A DNA stretch of 64,000 nt from JANQUM01 sp047630355 (GTDB lineage Bacteria; Bacteroidota; Bacteroidia; Cytophagales; Spirosomataceae). Within the stretch, counting starts at the first letter, position 1. Each line of letters starts with the position of its first letter. A program made the position numbers and the translations under genes. Under the pieces are notes generated by a model. It did not search any database. It saw nothing but the letters and a program-made list of their open reading frames with translations, and had not been told where the DNA came from. This document shows positions 25,069 to 33,989 of this stretch, piece by piece. The stretch is from positions 14,072-78,071 of the forward strand of contig JBLHXN010000003.1 of assembly GCA_047630355.1 (NCBI GenBank), in the 5' to 3' direction.

Positions 25069-26064
25069 ATGTTCATTATAGAAACCTACACGATTGCTGT
25101 CATCTTCTGCATCATCACCATGCTATGTTGGGGTTCTTGGGCGAATACCCAAAAGCTTGCAGCTTCCACGTGGCGATTTGAATTATTCTACTGGGATTAC
25201 GTCATTGGCATTGTCTTGCTCTCGCTTGTTTTTGCTTTTACATTAGGAAGTTCCGGAGAAGGTGGCAGAAGTTTTATTCCCGATTTACAACAAGCCGACA
25301 GCTCAAATATATGGTCAGCCATATTGGGCGGCGTATTATTTAATGCCGCAAACATATTGCTCGTAGCCGCCATTTCCATTGCGGGAATGTCCGTTGCGTT
25401 TCCCGTAGGAATTGGTTTGGCGTTAGTCATTGGCGTAATCGTGAATTATTTGGATGCACCAGTCGGAAACGCCACCTTGCTTTTCGGAGGAGTTACGTTA
25501 GTTGCAGTCGCTATTTTATTGAATGCTCAAGCGTACCGTAAATTAACAAGCGGCACGGGAAACGTCTCGACGAAAGGATTGGTACTTTCGGTGATAGCGG
25601 GCTGTTTGATGGGACTATTTTATAAATACGTGGCGAACTCCATGTTCCCCGATTTCAACAATCCAATCAACGGAAAGTTAAGTCCATACACCGCAGTTTT
25701 CATATTCTCAATCGGTATTCTGTTAAGCAATTTTATTTTTAATACGTTATTAATGAAACGTCCGTTTCAAGGAACGCCCGTTTCGTACAGCGATTATTTT
25801 TCGGGAAATTTAAAAACACATTCAACCGGAATTTTGGGTGGGATAATCTGGTGCGTTGGAATGTCATTTAGCATCATTGCCTCTGAACAAGCCGGCCCCG
25901 CCATTTCCTACGGACTCGGACAGGGAGCAACTATTGTGGCGGCAATCTGGGGGATTTACATCTGGAAAGAATTTAACGGTGCTCCAAAAGGAACATCCAC
26001 TATTCTAAACTTAATGCTCTTAGTTTACATCATCGGTTTAGGAATGATTATCATGGCAAGATAA
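25069..26064 (+). CDS. GRP/RhaT-like sugar permease
   Basis: This 331-residue protein has ten hydrophobic helices of the drug/metabolite superfamily type. The motifs MLCWGSWANTQKLA and WDYVIGIVLL resemble the glucose/ribose-porter (GRP) or RhaT families. The position between nucleoside hydrolase and ribokinase points to uptake of ribose freed from nucleosides; this is inference from context. It starts at ATG 25069, 80 bp after the hydrolase. Confidence 0.8.
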   Translation: MFIIETYTIAVIFCIITMLCWGSWANTQKLAASTWRFELFYWDYVIGIVLLSLVFAFTLGSSGEGGRSFIPDLQQADSSNIWSAILGGVLFNAANILLVAAISIAGMSVAFPVGIGLALVIGVIVNYLDAPVGNATLLFGGVTLVAVAILLNAQAYRKLTSGTGNVSTKGLVLSVIAGCLMGLFYKYVANSMFPDFNNPINGKLSPYTAVFIFSIGILLSNFIFNTLLMKRPFQGTPVSYSDYFSGNLKTHSTGILGGIIWCVGMSFSIIASEQAGPAISYGLGQGATIVAAIWGIYIWKEFNGAPKGTSTILNLMLLVYIIGLGMIIMAR

Positions 26065-26131
26065 TCTCAAAAATATGCTCTATGTCGTAAACCATTAACA
26101 AGTTCGAAAATAATTAATCTAAACTAAAATA

Positions 26132-26162
26132 GCTAAAGGCTAACGGCTGATAGCTCACAGCT
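26132..26162 (+). repeat. Heptad-phased leader upstream of ribokinase gene
   Basis: GCT occurs at 26132, 26139, 26146, 26153 and 26160, an exact 7-nt period over five units. The start codon at 26167 falls one further period on. Units read like TAGCTAA, AGGCTAA and CGGCTGA. This is the cleanest of five such leaders in the window. Confidence 0.7.
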
Positions 26163-26166
26163 AAAA

Positions 26167-27060
26167 ATGAAAATTACAGTAATAGGCAGTTCAAATACCG
26201 ATATGGTCGTCAAAACCGAGCGTTTCCCGAAACCAGGCGAAACCATTATCGGCGAAGAGTTTTTCATGTTTCCCGGCGGTAAAGGAGCAAATCAAGCGGT
26301 TGCCGCTGCCCGTTTAGGTGGGAACGTTACGCTCGTTGCCAAAGTCGGAAATGACGTATTCGGGAAACAAGCTCTTGAAGGTTTCAAAACCGAAAATATC
26401 AACACAAAATACGTTTTCACAGACGAAAGTGCCGCATCGGGCGTAGCATTAATAACTGTGAATGCCGAAGGCGAAAACGAAATTGTGGTGGCTTCAGGAG
26501 CAAACGGACAGTTAAATAAAAAAGACATCACAACCGCTAAAAAAGCCATCACCGAAGCCGAAGTAATCGTTTTACAACTCGAAGTTCCGATTGAAACCGT
26601 TGCTTACGCCATTAAACAAAGTTTGAAAGCGAATAAAAGAGTCATTCTAAACCCCGCTCCCGCTCAAGCATTGGCTGATGAATTGTTGAACGGGCTATTC
26701 CTACTAACACCTAACGAAACCGAAGCCGAGATTTTAACTTCTATTGAAGTAACAAACGTTGCAACCGCCAAACTCGCTGCCGATGAATTGCTGAAGAAAG
26801 GCGTGCAAAACGTCATTATTACAATGGGTTCAAAAGGGGCATTTTTCATGAATGAAACAGAAACATTCCTAATGGAAGCCGAGCGGGTAAAAGCCGTAGA
26901 TTCTACCGCCGCCGGAGACGTTTTCAACGGAGCATTAGCCGTCGCAATTGCAAAAAACAAACCGTGGAAAGAGGCCATAGCTTTCGCCAACAAAGCCGCT
27001 TCCATTTCCGTAACCCGCATGGGAGCCCAAGCTTCCGCACCCAAATCAGAAGAGTTATAA
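26167..27060 (+). CDS. rbsK: Ribokinase
   Basis: This 297-residue PfkB-family sugar kinase phosphorylates ribose to ribose-5-phosphate. It has the N-terminal IGSSNTDMVVKTERFPKPGE, substrate-binding GGKGANQAVAAARLGG, NPAPAQ, TPNETEAEIL and the ATP/anion-hole motif DSTAAGDVFNGALA with catalytic Asp. The length is normal. It follows the permease and precedes, with no gap, a GNAT gene at 27061. Confidence 0.93.
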   Translation: MKITVIGSSNTDMVVKTERFPKPGETIIGEEFFMFPGGKGANQAVAAARLGGNVTLVAKVGNDVFGKQALEGFKTENINTKYVFTDESAASGVALITVNAEGENEIVVASGANGQLNKKDITTAKKAITEAEVIVLQLEVPIETVAYAIKQSLKANKRVILNPAPAQALADELLNGLFLLTPNETEAEILTSIEVTNVATAKLAADELLKKGVQNVIITMGSKGAFFMNETETFLMEAERVKAVDSTAAGDVFNGALAVAIAKNKPWKEAIAFANKAASISVTRMGAQASAPKSEEL

Positions 27061-27507
27061 ATGAATTCGACCATCCACCCCGTCCAAGAGTCAGATTTTG
27101 CTGAGTTAATCGAATTACAAAAGGAGTTCGCCATTTTTCAGAAAACGCCCGAAAAGTTTACTAATACACTCGAACGAATATTGGCAGAAAAGGAGTTTTT
27201 CAACGCATTCGTTGTGAAAGAGGAAGGGAAAATCGTTGGATTTGCGACGTATTTTTATACCTATCATTCGTGGTCGGGTAAAGGAATGCACTTGGATGAT
27301 TTATATGTTAAAGAATCGCACCGTTCACAGAATCTTGGAAGCAAGTTGATGAACAAAGTTATTAAAACAGCTCAACAAACGGGCTGCCACAGTTTGCGTT
27401 GGCTGGTTTCAGAATGGAATAAACCCGCCATTGCTTACTACAAAAAACTCGGAGCGGACGTAACGCATTCTGAAATGAACTGCGAACTGAAAATCGACCC
27501 TTCGTAA
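27061..27507 (+). CDS. GNAT-family N-acetyltransferase
   Basis: This 148-residue single-domain GNAT has the acetyl-CoA-binding segment LDDLYVKESHRSQNLGSKLMNKV (Q/R-x-x-G-x-A-like, here Q-N-L-G-S), then LRWLVSEWNKPAIAYYKKLGA, as in diamine or amino-acid acetyltransferases. The start ATG directly follows the ribokinase stop codon, so the genes are probably co-transcribed. The acceptor is unknown. Confidence 0.85.
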   Translation: MNSTIHPVQESDFAELIELQKEFAIFQKTPEKFTNTLERILAEKEFFNAFVVKEEGKIVGFATYFYTYHSWSGKGMHLDDLYVKESHRSQNLGSKLMNKVIKTAQQTGCHSLRWLVSEWNKPAIAYYKKLGADVTHSEMNCELKIDPS

Positions 27508-27528
27508 TTTGCTTTCTCAAAAATCCCG

Positions 27529-27536
27529 TACATTTG
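27529..27536 (+). promoter_or_regulatory. -7 promoter box of fabI
   Basis: TACATTTG fits TAnnTTTG. A TTG at 27509-27511 is 17 nt upstream, somewhat short. The transcript would have a leader of about 100 nt holding the heptad-phased stretch at 27551 and a small inverted repeat (TCCCG/CGGGA) near 27611-27630. Confidence 0.45.
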
Positions 27537-27550
27537 CGTTATAAAACTAC

Positions 27551-27574
27551 TAGCTCTTAGCGATTAGCCTTTAG
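27551..27574 (+). repeat. Heptad-phased leader upstream of fabI
   Basis: TAG occurs at 27551, 27558, 27565 and 27572, an exact 7-nt period, within the putative 5' leader of fabI. Unlike the other four cases it lies about 70 bp from the start codon. Confidence 0.5.
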
Positions 27575-27645
27575 TTTAAAACTCTAATCAATCAATTCTG
27601 ACATCAAATTCTCCCGATAACTACCGGGACTATCATCTGAAAATT

Positions 27646-28467
27646 ATGGCACACGGAATATTAACAGGCAAAAAAGGTATCATTTCAGGAGCACTTGACG
27701 AAAACTCAATTGCTTGGAAAACGGCTTTAGCAGTTGTAGCAGAAGGTGGTAGCATCGTTTTGACGAACGCTCCGATTGCCATGCGAATGGGTAAAATCAA
27801 AGAACTTGCCGAACTCTGCAATGCCGAGATTATCCCTGCTGATGCAACATCGGTAGAAGACCTCGAAAATCTTTATACCAAATCAATGGAGATTTTGGGC
27901 GGGAAACTGGACTTCGTTTTGCACTCCATCGGTATGTCACCCAATATTAGAAAAGGTCGTGAATACGGCGATTTGAACTATGACTGGTATATGAAGAGCA
28001 TTGATATTTCGGCTCTTTCGTTTCATAAGTTCTTACAAACCGCGGAGAAGTTAGACGCTCTGAATGAGTGGGCTTCCGTGGTTGGTTTATCTTACATCGC
28101 TGCTCAACGGACATTCTCTTTCTACACCGATATGGCAGATGCGAAGGCAATGCTGGAGTCAATTGCCCGCAGTTTTGGCTACCGTTACGGAAAAGCGAAG
28201 AAAGTACGCGTAAACACTATTTCCCAGTCGCCAACGCCAACTACGGCGGGTGCAGGAATCGGTGGATTTTCTGATTTTTACACATTTGCCGAAAAAATGT
28301 CGCCACTTGGTAATGCCACGGCAGACGAATGTGCTCAATACGTCGTTTCGTTATTCTCGGATTATACCAGAATGGTAACTATGCAGAACCTCTTCCATGA
28401 CGGCGGATATTCCATGACCGGAATCTCAGCAGAAGTACTGGATATGATTGGCGATGAAAATAAGTAA
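27646..28467 (+). CDS. fabI: Enoyl-[acyl-carrier-protein] reductase (NADH), FabI
   Basis: This 273-residue short-chain dehydrogenase-like enzyme reduces the trans-2-enoyl group in each fatty-acid elongation cycle. It has the FabI-type N-terminus GKKGIISGALDENSIAWKTA, LDFVLHSIGMSP and the catalytic Tyr-x6-Lys in FYTDMADAKAML (about Tyr160 and Lys167), then the substrate loop TISQSPTPTTAGAGI. It is presumably essential and is intact. Confidence 0.92.
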   Translation: MAHGILTGKKGIISGALDENSIAWKTALAVVAEGGSIVLTNAPIAMRMGKIKELAELCNAEIIPADATSVEDLENLYTKSMEILGGKLDFVLHSIGMSPNIRKGREYGDLNYDWYMKSIDISALSFHKFLQTAEKLDALNEWASVVGLSYIAAQRTFSFYTDMADAKAMLESIARSFGYRYGKAKKVRVNTISQSPTPTTAGAGIGGFSDFYTFAEKMSPLGNATADECAQYVVSLFSDYTRMVTMQNLFHDGGYSMTGISAEVLDMIGDENK

Positions 28468-28495
28468 ATTCTGTATTTCTTAACAGATTAAGTAA

Positions 28496-29338
28496 ATGTC
28501 TATTAGATTTCTTGTTGGCTTTATATTGTTTGCAGGATTGTTTGTAACACAAACATCCTGCAAACGGCATAAACTGAAAAAATCCGAAGTATTTGTTCCC
28601 GGGAAAAGCAAAGCAGATTCTTCGGTGATTATCTCGGAGAGCAAAGTTCCGGCAGTAACGCCATCTATTATGGTTCAACCGGACGAAGTGGATTTCAATT
28701 ACTTGAAAATCAAATCACGGGTAGCGTTCAGCTCGAACGATTTTTCTCAAACATTTCCCGCTACTATTCACATAAAAAAAGACAGTGTTATCTGGATTTC
28801 GGTAGCCGTTGGTTTAGAAGTAGCTCGCGGCGTTATCACACCTGATTCTGCTATTTTCTTAGACAGGTTGAACCGTAACGTCTATCAGTTCAGCTATCAG
28901 GATTTAAGCGATTTCATGGGTTTTGACGTAAGTTTTGACTTGGTTCAATCTTTATTAGTTGGCAATATGCCAATTTACATACGAGAGCAAGACATTATTA
29001 CGGGAGCGGGAAGTTTCATCACAGTAAAACAAAGCGTTGGCGAATTGGCAGTAGAGAATACCATTGACGAATTGATAAATAAGTTGACCCGCGTATCAGC
29101 ACAACGTGAAAATACACAGAGTCGCCTGATTATAACTTACGCCGATTTCACCGAAACCGATAACGGAAAAGTACCGCAAAGAATCGAAACCCGGGTTGAG
29201 AAAACAACCGCCGGAATTGAAACGACTGCCACGTCCATAAATATTGAGCACAATAAGTTTGAATTTTTAGAGCGGGATCTTCGGTTTCCTTTCAGCGTTC
29301 CGAAATCTTACACCCCCGTGTCTTTGAAGAAAAAATAG
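28496..29338 (+). CDS. DUF4292 lipoprotein
   Basis: This 280-residue protein has a signal ending in a lipobox (TQTSC, Cys about 22) and a LolA/LolB-like beta-rich body: DEVDFNYLKIKSRVAFSS, HIKKDSVIWISVAVGLEVARG. This matches DUF4292, a family limited to Bacteroidota that is thought to resemble lipoprotein carriers. It precedes an EnvC-like gene by 36 bp, a conserved pair in this phylum, which suggests an envelope role. Confidence 0.82.
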   Translation: MSIRFLVGFILFAGLFVTQTSCKRHKLKKSEVFVPGKSKADSSVIISESKVPAVTPSIMVQPDEVDFNYLKIKSRVAFSSNDFSQTFPATIHIKKDSVIWISVAVGLEVARGVITPDSAIFLDRLNRNVYQFSYQDLSDFMGFDVSFDLVQSLLVGNMPIYIREQDIITGAGSFITVKQSVGELAVENTIDELINKLTRVSAQRENTQSRLIITYADFTETDNGKVPQRIETRVEKTTAGIETTATSINIEHNKFEFLERDLRFPFSVPKSYTPVSLKKK

Positions 29339-29374
29339 GCACCATATGAGTCTTTTACTGTCGTTTATAAACTT

Positions 29375-30784
29375 ATGAAGGTCTGCCGCTTACTTTTCCT
29401 GATTTTACTTTCCGCTTGGACAAACGTAGCCGCCCAAACGCTTTCGCGTGATCAGTTGGAAAAGGAAAAGAAAGCCAATCTCGAAAAAATAAACACTACG
29501 CAGAAAATTCTTAATCAAACCCGTAAGCAAAAAACAAGTTCTGTGGGCGAATTACGAGCTTTAAATAAGCAAATATCGTCGCAGGAAGAGCAACTTTCTC
29601 TCATGGAGCAAGACCTCGGATTGATTGAAACCGAGCTAAAAAGCCTCAATACTGAAACGTCCCAACTTGAAGATAAAGTCTCTGTTTTGCGTAAAGAATA
29701 TGCTGATATGCTTTATCAAGCATCTAAAACAAGTGGTCGCATAAATCAGCTGAGCTTCATACTTGCATCAAAGTCTTTTAATGAATTAGTGATGCGGTAC
29801 AAATACATTCAGCAATACGGGGATAACCGCAAGCAACAAGTTGAACAAATTAAAAAAGTATCGGACGAGCTTTCGGAAAGGCAACAACAATTAGCGAACA
29901 AGAAAACCAGCCAAGTTACTATAAAACAACAGAAACTTACCGAGGCTCAGCAACTCGCTAAATTGAAAGGCGAAAAGTCGCGAGTAGTGAATGATTTATC
30001 GAAAAAAGAAAAACAACTCCGCTCCGAAATAGCCGCAACGCAACTGTCTGTTAACAAACTAGATCAACGCATTTCTTCCGTTATTCAACGGGAAATTGCC
30101 CGCCAAAACAAAGTCAAGGAAGAAGTCAGAAAAGAGGAAGCCCGCAAATCCGCCGCTCAACGGGAAGAAGTCAGACTCGCAGAAGTCAAACGTGCGGAAG
30201 CCAGAAGAGCGGCCGAAGCTCGTCGGCGGGAAGAGGTCATTGCAGCTGCACCTTCAGAAGTGGCACCAATTATTGAGAAAGAAATCCCAGTAATTGAAGA
30301 AATTGCACCCCCGCCCCCACCGCCACCCGTAAAAACCGCCGCCGCGAAAGAAGTAAGGTCAGTAGCATTGGCGGGAGCAAATTTTGCGGCAAACCAGCGT
30401 CGCATTCCATGGCCGGTAAAAAGTGGTTTTGTTTCGGATAAATTCGGTGTAAAAAATCATCCCGTTTTGAGCGGAGTACGGATTGACAACAACGGCGTAA
30501 ACATTCAAACTTCAGTGGGAGCAACTGTTCACGCAGTCTTCGACGGAACAGTTATGGATATAACCGATATTCCCGGACTTAATCGGGTAGTGGCAATTCA
30601 ACACGGCGAGTTCTTCACCATTTACGCCAACTTACAACAGGTTTTTATTAGCTCAGGGCAGCAAGTTTCTATGAATCAAACCATCGGTACCGCAGCTACC
30701 GTGGAAGGTATCACAGAAATCAATTTTCAGGTCTGGAAAAGCACCAGCCGCTTAAATCCTGAACTGTGGTTGGTGCGGAAGTGA
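29375..30784 (+). CDS. EnvC-like coiled-coil protein with a degenerate LytM domain
   Basis: This 469-residue protein has a signal peptide (about 1-20), long coiled coils (about 25-300) with charged Glu/Arg-rich heptads, a Pro-rich linker near 310 and a C-terminal M23/LytM domain (about 345-469). The zinc ligands of active M23 enzymes are altered: VRIDNNGVNI has Asn where a His-x-Gly-x-Asp is usual, and FTIYANL has Asn for the final HxH histidine. It is therefore likely a non-catalytic activator of amidases at the septum, as EnvC and NlpD are. Confidence 0.85.
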   Translation: MKVCRLLFLILLSAWTNVAAQTLSRDQLEKEKKANLEKINTTQKILNQTRKQKTSSVGELRALNKQISSQEEQLSLMEQDLGLIETELKSLNTETSQLEDKVSVLRKEYADMLYQASKTSGRINQLSFILASKSFNELVMRYKYIQQYGDNRKQQVEQIKKVSDELSERQQQLANKKTSQVTIKQQKLTEAQQLAKLKGEKSRVVNDLSKKEKQLRSEIAATQLSVNKLDQRISSVIQREIARQNKVKEEVRKEEARKSAAQREEVRLAEVKRAEARRAAEARRREEVIAAAPSEVAPIIEKEIPVIEEIAPPPPPPPVKTAAAKEVRSVALAGANFAANQRRIPWPVKSGFVSDKFGVKNHPVLSGVRIDNNGVNIQTSVGATVHAVFDGTVMDITDIPGLNRVVAIQHGEFFTIYANLQQVFISSGQQVSMNQTIGTAATVEGITEINFQVWKSTSRLNPELWLVRK

Positions 30785-30901
30785 GGTGGCATAAAATCTA
30801 ATTTATTAAGTAAGATTTGATAATTATGTTGACTTTAAGTCCTCTCTTATTTTGAATATCTCCTTATAATACTTAACCTTTGATTTCTTAACAAAAAGCC
30901 C

Positions 30902-32155
30902 TTGCCAACACCTACGATTGACATCGAAAATATCTACTCCGCCTCCGAGCGTTTACGGGGCATTATTACGCACACACCATTAATGCGAAATATCAATCTC
31001 TCGGAGCGATACGAAGCAAATATTTACCTCAAACGCGAAGATTTACAAGTCGTACGCTCTTACAAAATTCGGGGTGCGTATAACAAAATGGCGAGCCTTT
31101 CTGCTGAAGAACTGGCAAAAGGCGTAGTCTGTGCAAGTGCCGGAAATCACGCCCAAGGCGTGGCGTACGCGTGCCGGTTAATGAAAGTTAAGGGCACCGT
31201 TTTTATGCCAACTACTACTCCTGCTCAAAAGATAAAGCAAGTGCGGATGTTCGGGAAAGAATGGGTAAACGTCGAAATGGTGGGTGATAGCTACGATGAT
31301 GCATCTGATGCCGCCAAGGTTTTCGTAAATACTACTGAAAGCACTTTCGTGCATCCTTTTAATGACGAACAAGTAATTGAGGGACAAGGAACAGTCGGAT
31401 TAGAAATTTTCAAGGATGCTGATTTTAAAATAGACTACCTGCTTTTCGCCATTGGTGGTGGTGGATTAGCTTCCGGTGTTTCAACGGTTTTCAAACGACT
31501 AAGCCCTAAAACAAAATTAATTGGCGTGGAGCCGCTTGGTTCACCATCAATGAAAGTCTCCATTGAAAACAAAATGGTTACAACGTTACAACAGATTGAT
31601 AAATTTGTGGACGGAGCCGCCGTAAAACGGGTTGGGGAAATAAATTACGAAATTTGTAAAGACACGCTGTCCGAGATATTACTAATTCCCGAAGGGAAAG
31701 TCTGTTCTACCATTTTACAACTTTACAACGAAGAAGCCATTGTTGCCGAGCCAGCAGGAGCATTGAGCGTATCCGCCTTAGATGACATAAAGCACCTTAT
31801 TAAGGGCAAGAACGTCGTCTGTGTTATCGGAGGAGGAAATAATGACATCAGCCGCACCGAAGAGATTCGGGAGCGTTCACTGCTCTACGAAGGTCTGAAG
31901 CACTACTTTATCGTGAAATTTCCGCAACGTGCCGGAGCAATGAAAGAGTTTCTGGAAAATACCCTTACTCCCACAGACGATATCGTATTTTTTGAATACT
32001 CCAAGAAAACCGCTCGTGAACGTGGACCCGCAATGGTCGGAATCGTGATTCAGCAGAAAACAGACTTCAAGCTACTCATCGAACGTATGAACAACAGTAA
32101 TATCCAGTTTACTTATCTGAATGATAAACCAGAACTGTTTGAATTCCTCATTTAA
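30902..32155 (+). CDS. ilvA: Threonine ammonia-lyase (biosynthetic)
   Basis: This 417-residue PLP enzyme converts threonine to 2-oxobutanoate, the first step to isoleucine. It has the PLP-lysine segment VRSYKIRGAYNKM (Lys about 55), ASAGNHAQGVAYA, the glycine-rich loop FAIGGGGLASGV and a short regulatory ACT-like end from about 330 (YFIVKFPQRAGAMKEFLEN). It begins with TTG 30902; no in-frame ATG lies nearby upstream. The stop is 1 bp from the stop of the convergent exonuclease gene. Confidence 0.9.
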   Translation: MPTPTIDIENIYSASERLRGIITHTPLMRNINLSERYEANIYLKREDLQVVRSYKIRGAYNKMASLSAEELAKGVVCASAGNHAQGVAYACRLMKVKGTVFMPTTTPAQKIKQVRMFGKEWVNVEMVGDSYDDASDAAKVFVNTTESTFVHPFNDEQVIEGQGTVGLEIFKDADFKIDYLLFAIGGGGLASGVSTVFKRLSPKTKLIGVEPLGSPSMKVSIENKMVTTLQQIDKFVDGAAVKRVGEINYEICKDTLSEILLIPEGKVCSTILQLYNEEAIVAEPAGALSVSALDDIKHLIKGKNVVCVIGGGNNDISRTEEIRERSLLYEGLKHYFIVKFPQRAGAMKEFLENTLTPTDDIVFFEYSKKTARERGPAMVGIVIQQKTDFKLLIERMNNSNIQFTYLNDKPELFEFLI

Positions 32156-32156
32156 T

Positions 32157-32891
32157 TTAACTTTCCACCACGTGAATTTTATCTTCGGGGAGTAAATCGT
32201 GAGAATTCATCTTCAAATAAAGTTGGGCTAACACCACTACATCCGCCAGACAATAACGATTTATCTTTTCGATGTCTTTATCAACGTGGTAGGTATGGCT
32301 CACCATTGAGCCATTAATCTCTTGTTTACTGCTCGGAATATCGAATAAAGCAGCAAGTAAATCTAACGAAGTAAAGTGTTTATAATCTCCGAATTTCCAC
32401 ATTTCGAGCGTATCCAAATGCGGAATATTCCAAGGTTTCTTACCCGATATTTGCAGAATCGCGGGCAAAGGCATTCCGTTTAACACAATCCGACGGCAAA
32501 GATACGGGTAATCAAATTCTTTCCCGTTGTGAGCACAAAGCAGCAGGTTGTTTTTCGCCCGGTGCTTTTCGATAATCTTCACAAAGTCTGATAGTACTTG
32601 TTTTTCATCGTCTCCACAGAAACTCGAAACGCGGAGCTTTAACTCGCCATCTTCTTCGTAAAAACCCCCAAAACTAATGCAGATTACTTTTCCGTATTCG
32701 GCGTAAATGGCGGCACGGTCAATGTACATTTCGGCCGCAGTAAGTTTATCATCATTTTTGAGAAACGATGCCTTTCGCTCCCAGTGTTTTTGCAATCGCT
32801 CGTTAACATCTTCAAAATTTGCTGATTGAGCTACCGTTTCGATATCAATAAACAGGGTACTTTTTAACTGACGGAGAAATTGTTCGTTCAT
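32157..32891 (-). CDS. PolB-like 3'-5' exonuclease
   Basis: This 244-residue RNase H-fold exonuclease has Exo I TLFIDIETVA, Exo II LLCAHNGKEFDYPYL and Exo III CLADVVVLAQLYL motifs, each with the catalytic acidic residue. It matches the family related to the exonuclease domain of PolB-type polymerases, here without a polymerase domain. It is likely a DNA-processing or repair nuclease. It is 6 bp from the YpdA gene on the same strand. Confidence 0.85.
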   Translation of the reverse strand: MNEQFLRQLKSTLFIDIETVAQSANFEDVNERLQKHWERKASFLKNDDKLTAAEMYIDRAAIYAEYGKVICISFGGFYEEDGELKLRVSSFCGDDEKQVLSDFVKIIEKHRAKNNLLLCAHNGKEFDYPYLCRRIVLNGMPLPAILQISGKKPWNIPHLDTLEMWKFGDYKHFTSLDLLAALFDIPSSKQEINGSMVSHTYHVDKDIEKINRYCLADVVVLAQLYLKMNSHDLLPEDKIHVVES

Positions 32892-32897
32892 GACTGA

Positions 32898-33893
32898 TTA
32901 GTTACTTGAACGTTCAATTTCGACATTTTTTTCTTTTTCCACTATCTCTTTCAAAATGTGTTCGGCGTGAATGCGTGAATTTTCAATAAATAAGCTGTGG
33001 GTATTCATACCACCGCAGACCACTCCAGCGAGAAAAACGTTGTTGAGGTTCGTTTCCTGTGTGTCGCAATCGTAGCGAGGCTGCATAATTTCATCGGATG
33101 AGAGTTTGATGCCCATTCTCTCCAAAAATGGTAAATTCGGCTGGTAACCCGTCATGGCAATTACCCAATCGTTCGGGATCGTGACGTCGCCTTCGGGCGT
33201 TGAAATAATAACTTCTTTCTCTGTAATTTCTTTAATTTCAGAATTGAAGTGAGCGTTAATCGAACCTTCTTTTATTCGATTTTCGATGTCGGGTTTCACC
33301 CAGTATTTTACCCGTTTCCCAACTTCTTCGCTGCGTACTACCATGGTCACGTTCGCTCCTTTTCGCCACGTTTCAAGAGCAGCATCCACGGCGGAGTTAT
33401 TTGCTCCCACCACAACTACGTTTTGCATAGCGTAGAAGTGCGGGTCATTGTAATAGTGTGTTACTTTCGGTAAGCCTTCGCCCGAAACATTCATCAGGTT
33501 CGGAATATCATAGAAACCCGTGGCAACCACTACGTAATTGGCTTCGTAAGTTCCCTTCGTAGTTTCTATTTTATACTTTCTCCCAATCTGATCAATACGC
33601 TCTACTGACTCAAACAAATTTACGTTTAACTTCCATTGTAGTGTCACCCGCCGATAATACTCAAGAGCCTCCATGCGGGTCGGTTTTGGGTTTACAGACA
33701 TAAACGGAACATCGCCGATTTCTAATTTCAACGACGTGCTGAAAAAAGTCATGTTTACCGGATAATTATAAAGTGAGTTTACCAAACATCCTTTTTCAAG
33801 AATTACGTGGCTCAACCCAGCTTTTCCCGCTTCGATTCCACAAGCAAGCCCAATTGGGCCGCCGCCTATTATTACAATATCGTATTTTTCCAT
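32898..33893 (-). CDS. YpdA-family thiol disulfide reductase
   Basis: This 331-residue flavoprotein has the FAD motif DIVIIGGGPIGLACGIEAGKA, the NADPH motif VVVVGANNSAVDAALETWRKGA and the C-terminal ATG-like segments VVATGFYDIPNL and VFLAGVVCGG. It is the YpdA/Bdr type that reduces bacillithiol disulfide in Firmicutes. Bacteroidota that make bacillithiol carry it too; bacillithiol genes are not seen in this window. It is first in a two-gene set with the exonuclease. Confidence 0.88.
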   Translation of the reverse strand: MEKYDIVIIGGGPIGLACGIEAGKAGLSHVILEKGCLVNSLYNYPVNMTFFSTSLKLEIGDVPFMSVNPKPTRMEALEYYRRVTLQWKLNVNLFESVERIDQIGRKYKIETTKGTYEANYVVVATGFYDIPNLMNVSGEGLPKVTHYYNDPHFYAMQNVVVVGANNSAVDAALETWRKGANVTMVVRSEEVGKRVKYWVKPDIENRIKEGSINAHFNSEIKEITEKEVIISTPEGDVTIPNDWVIAMTGYQPNLPFLERMGIKLSSDEIMQPRYDCDTQETNLNNVFLAGVVCGGMNTHSLFIENSRIHAEHILKEIVEKEKNVEIERSSN

Positions 33894-33989
33894 TTCTTAG
33901 TTTTCAATACCTTTTTCATTTCACTTAACAAAGGGCTTTTCCACGGCAAAAGTTCTTACTTTTAGTGAAATCCTACCCTATAAATTTAT

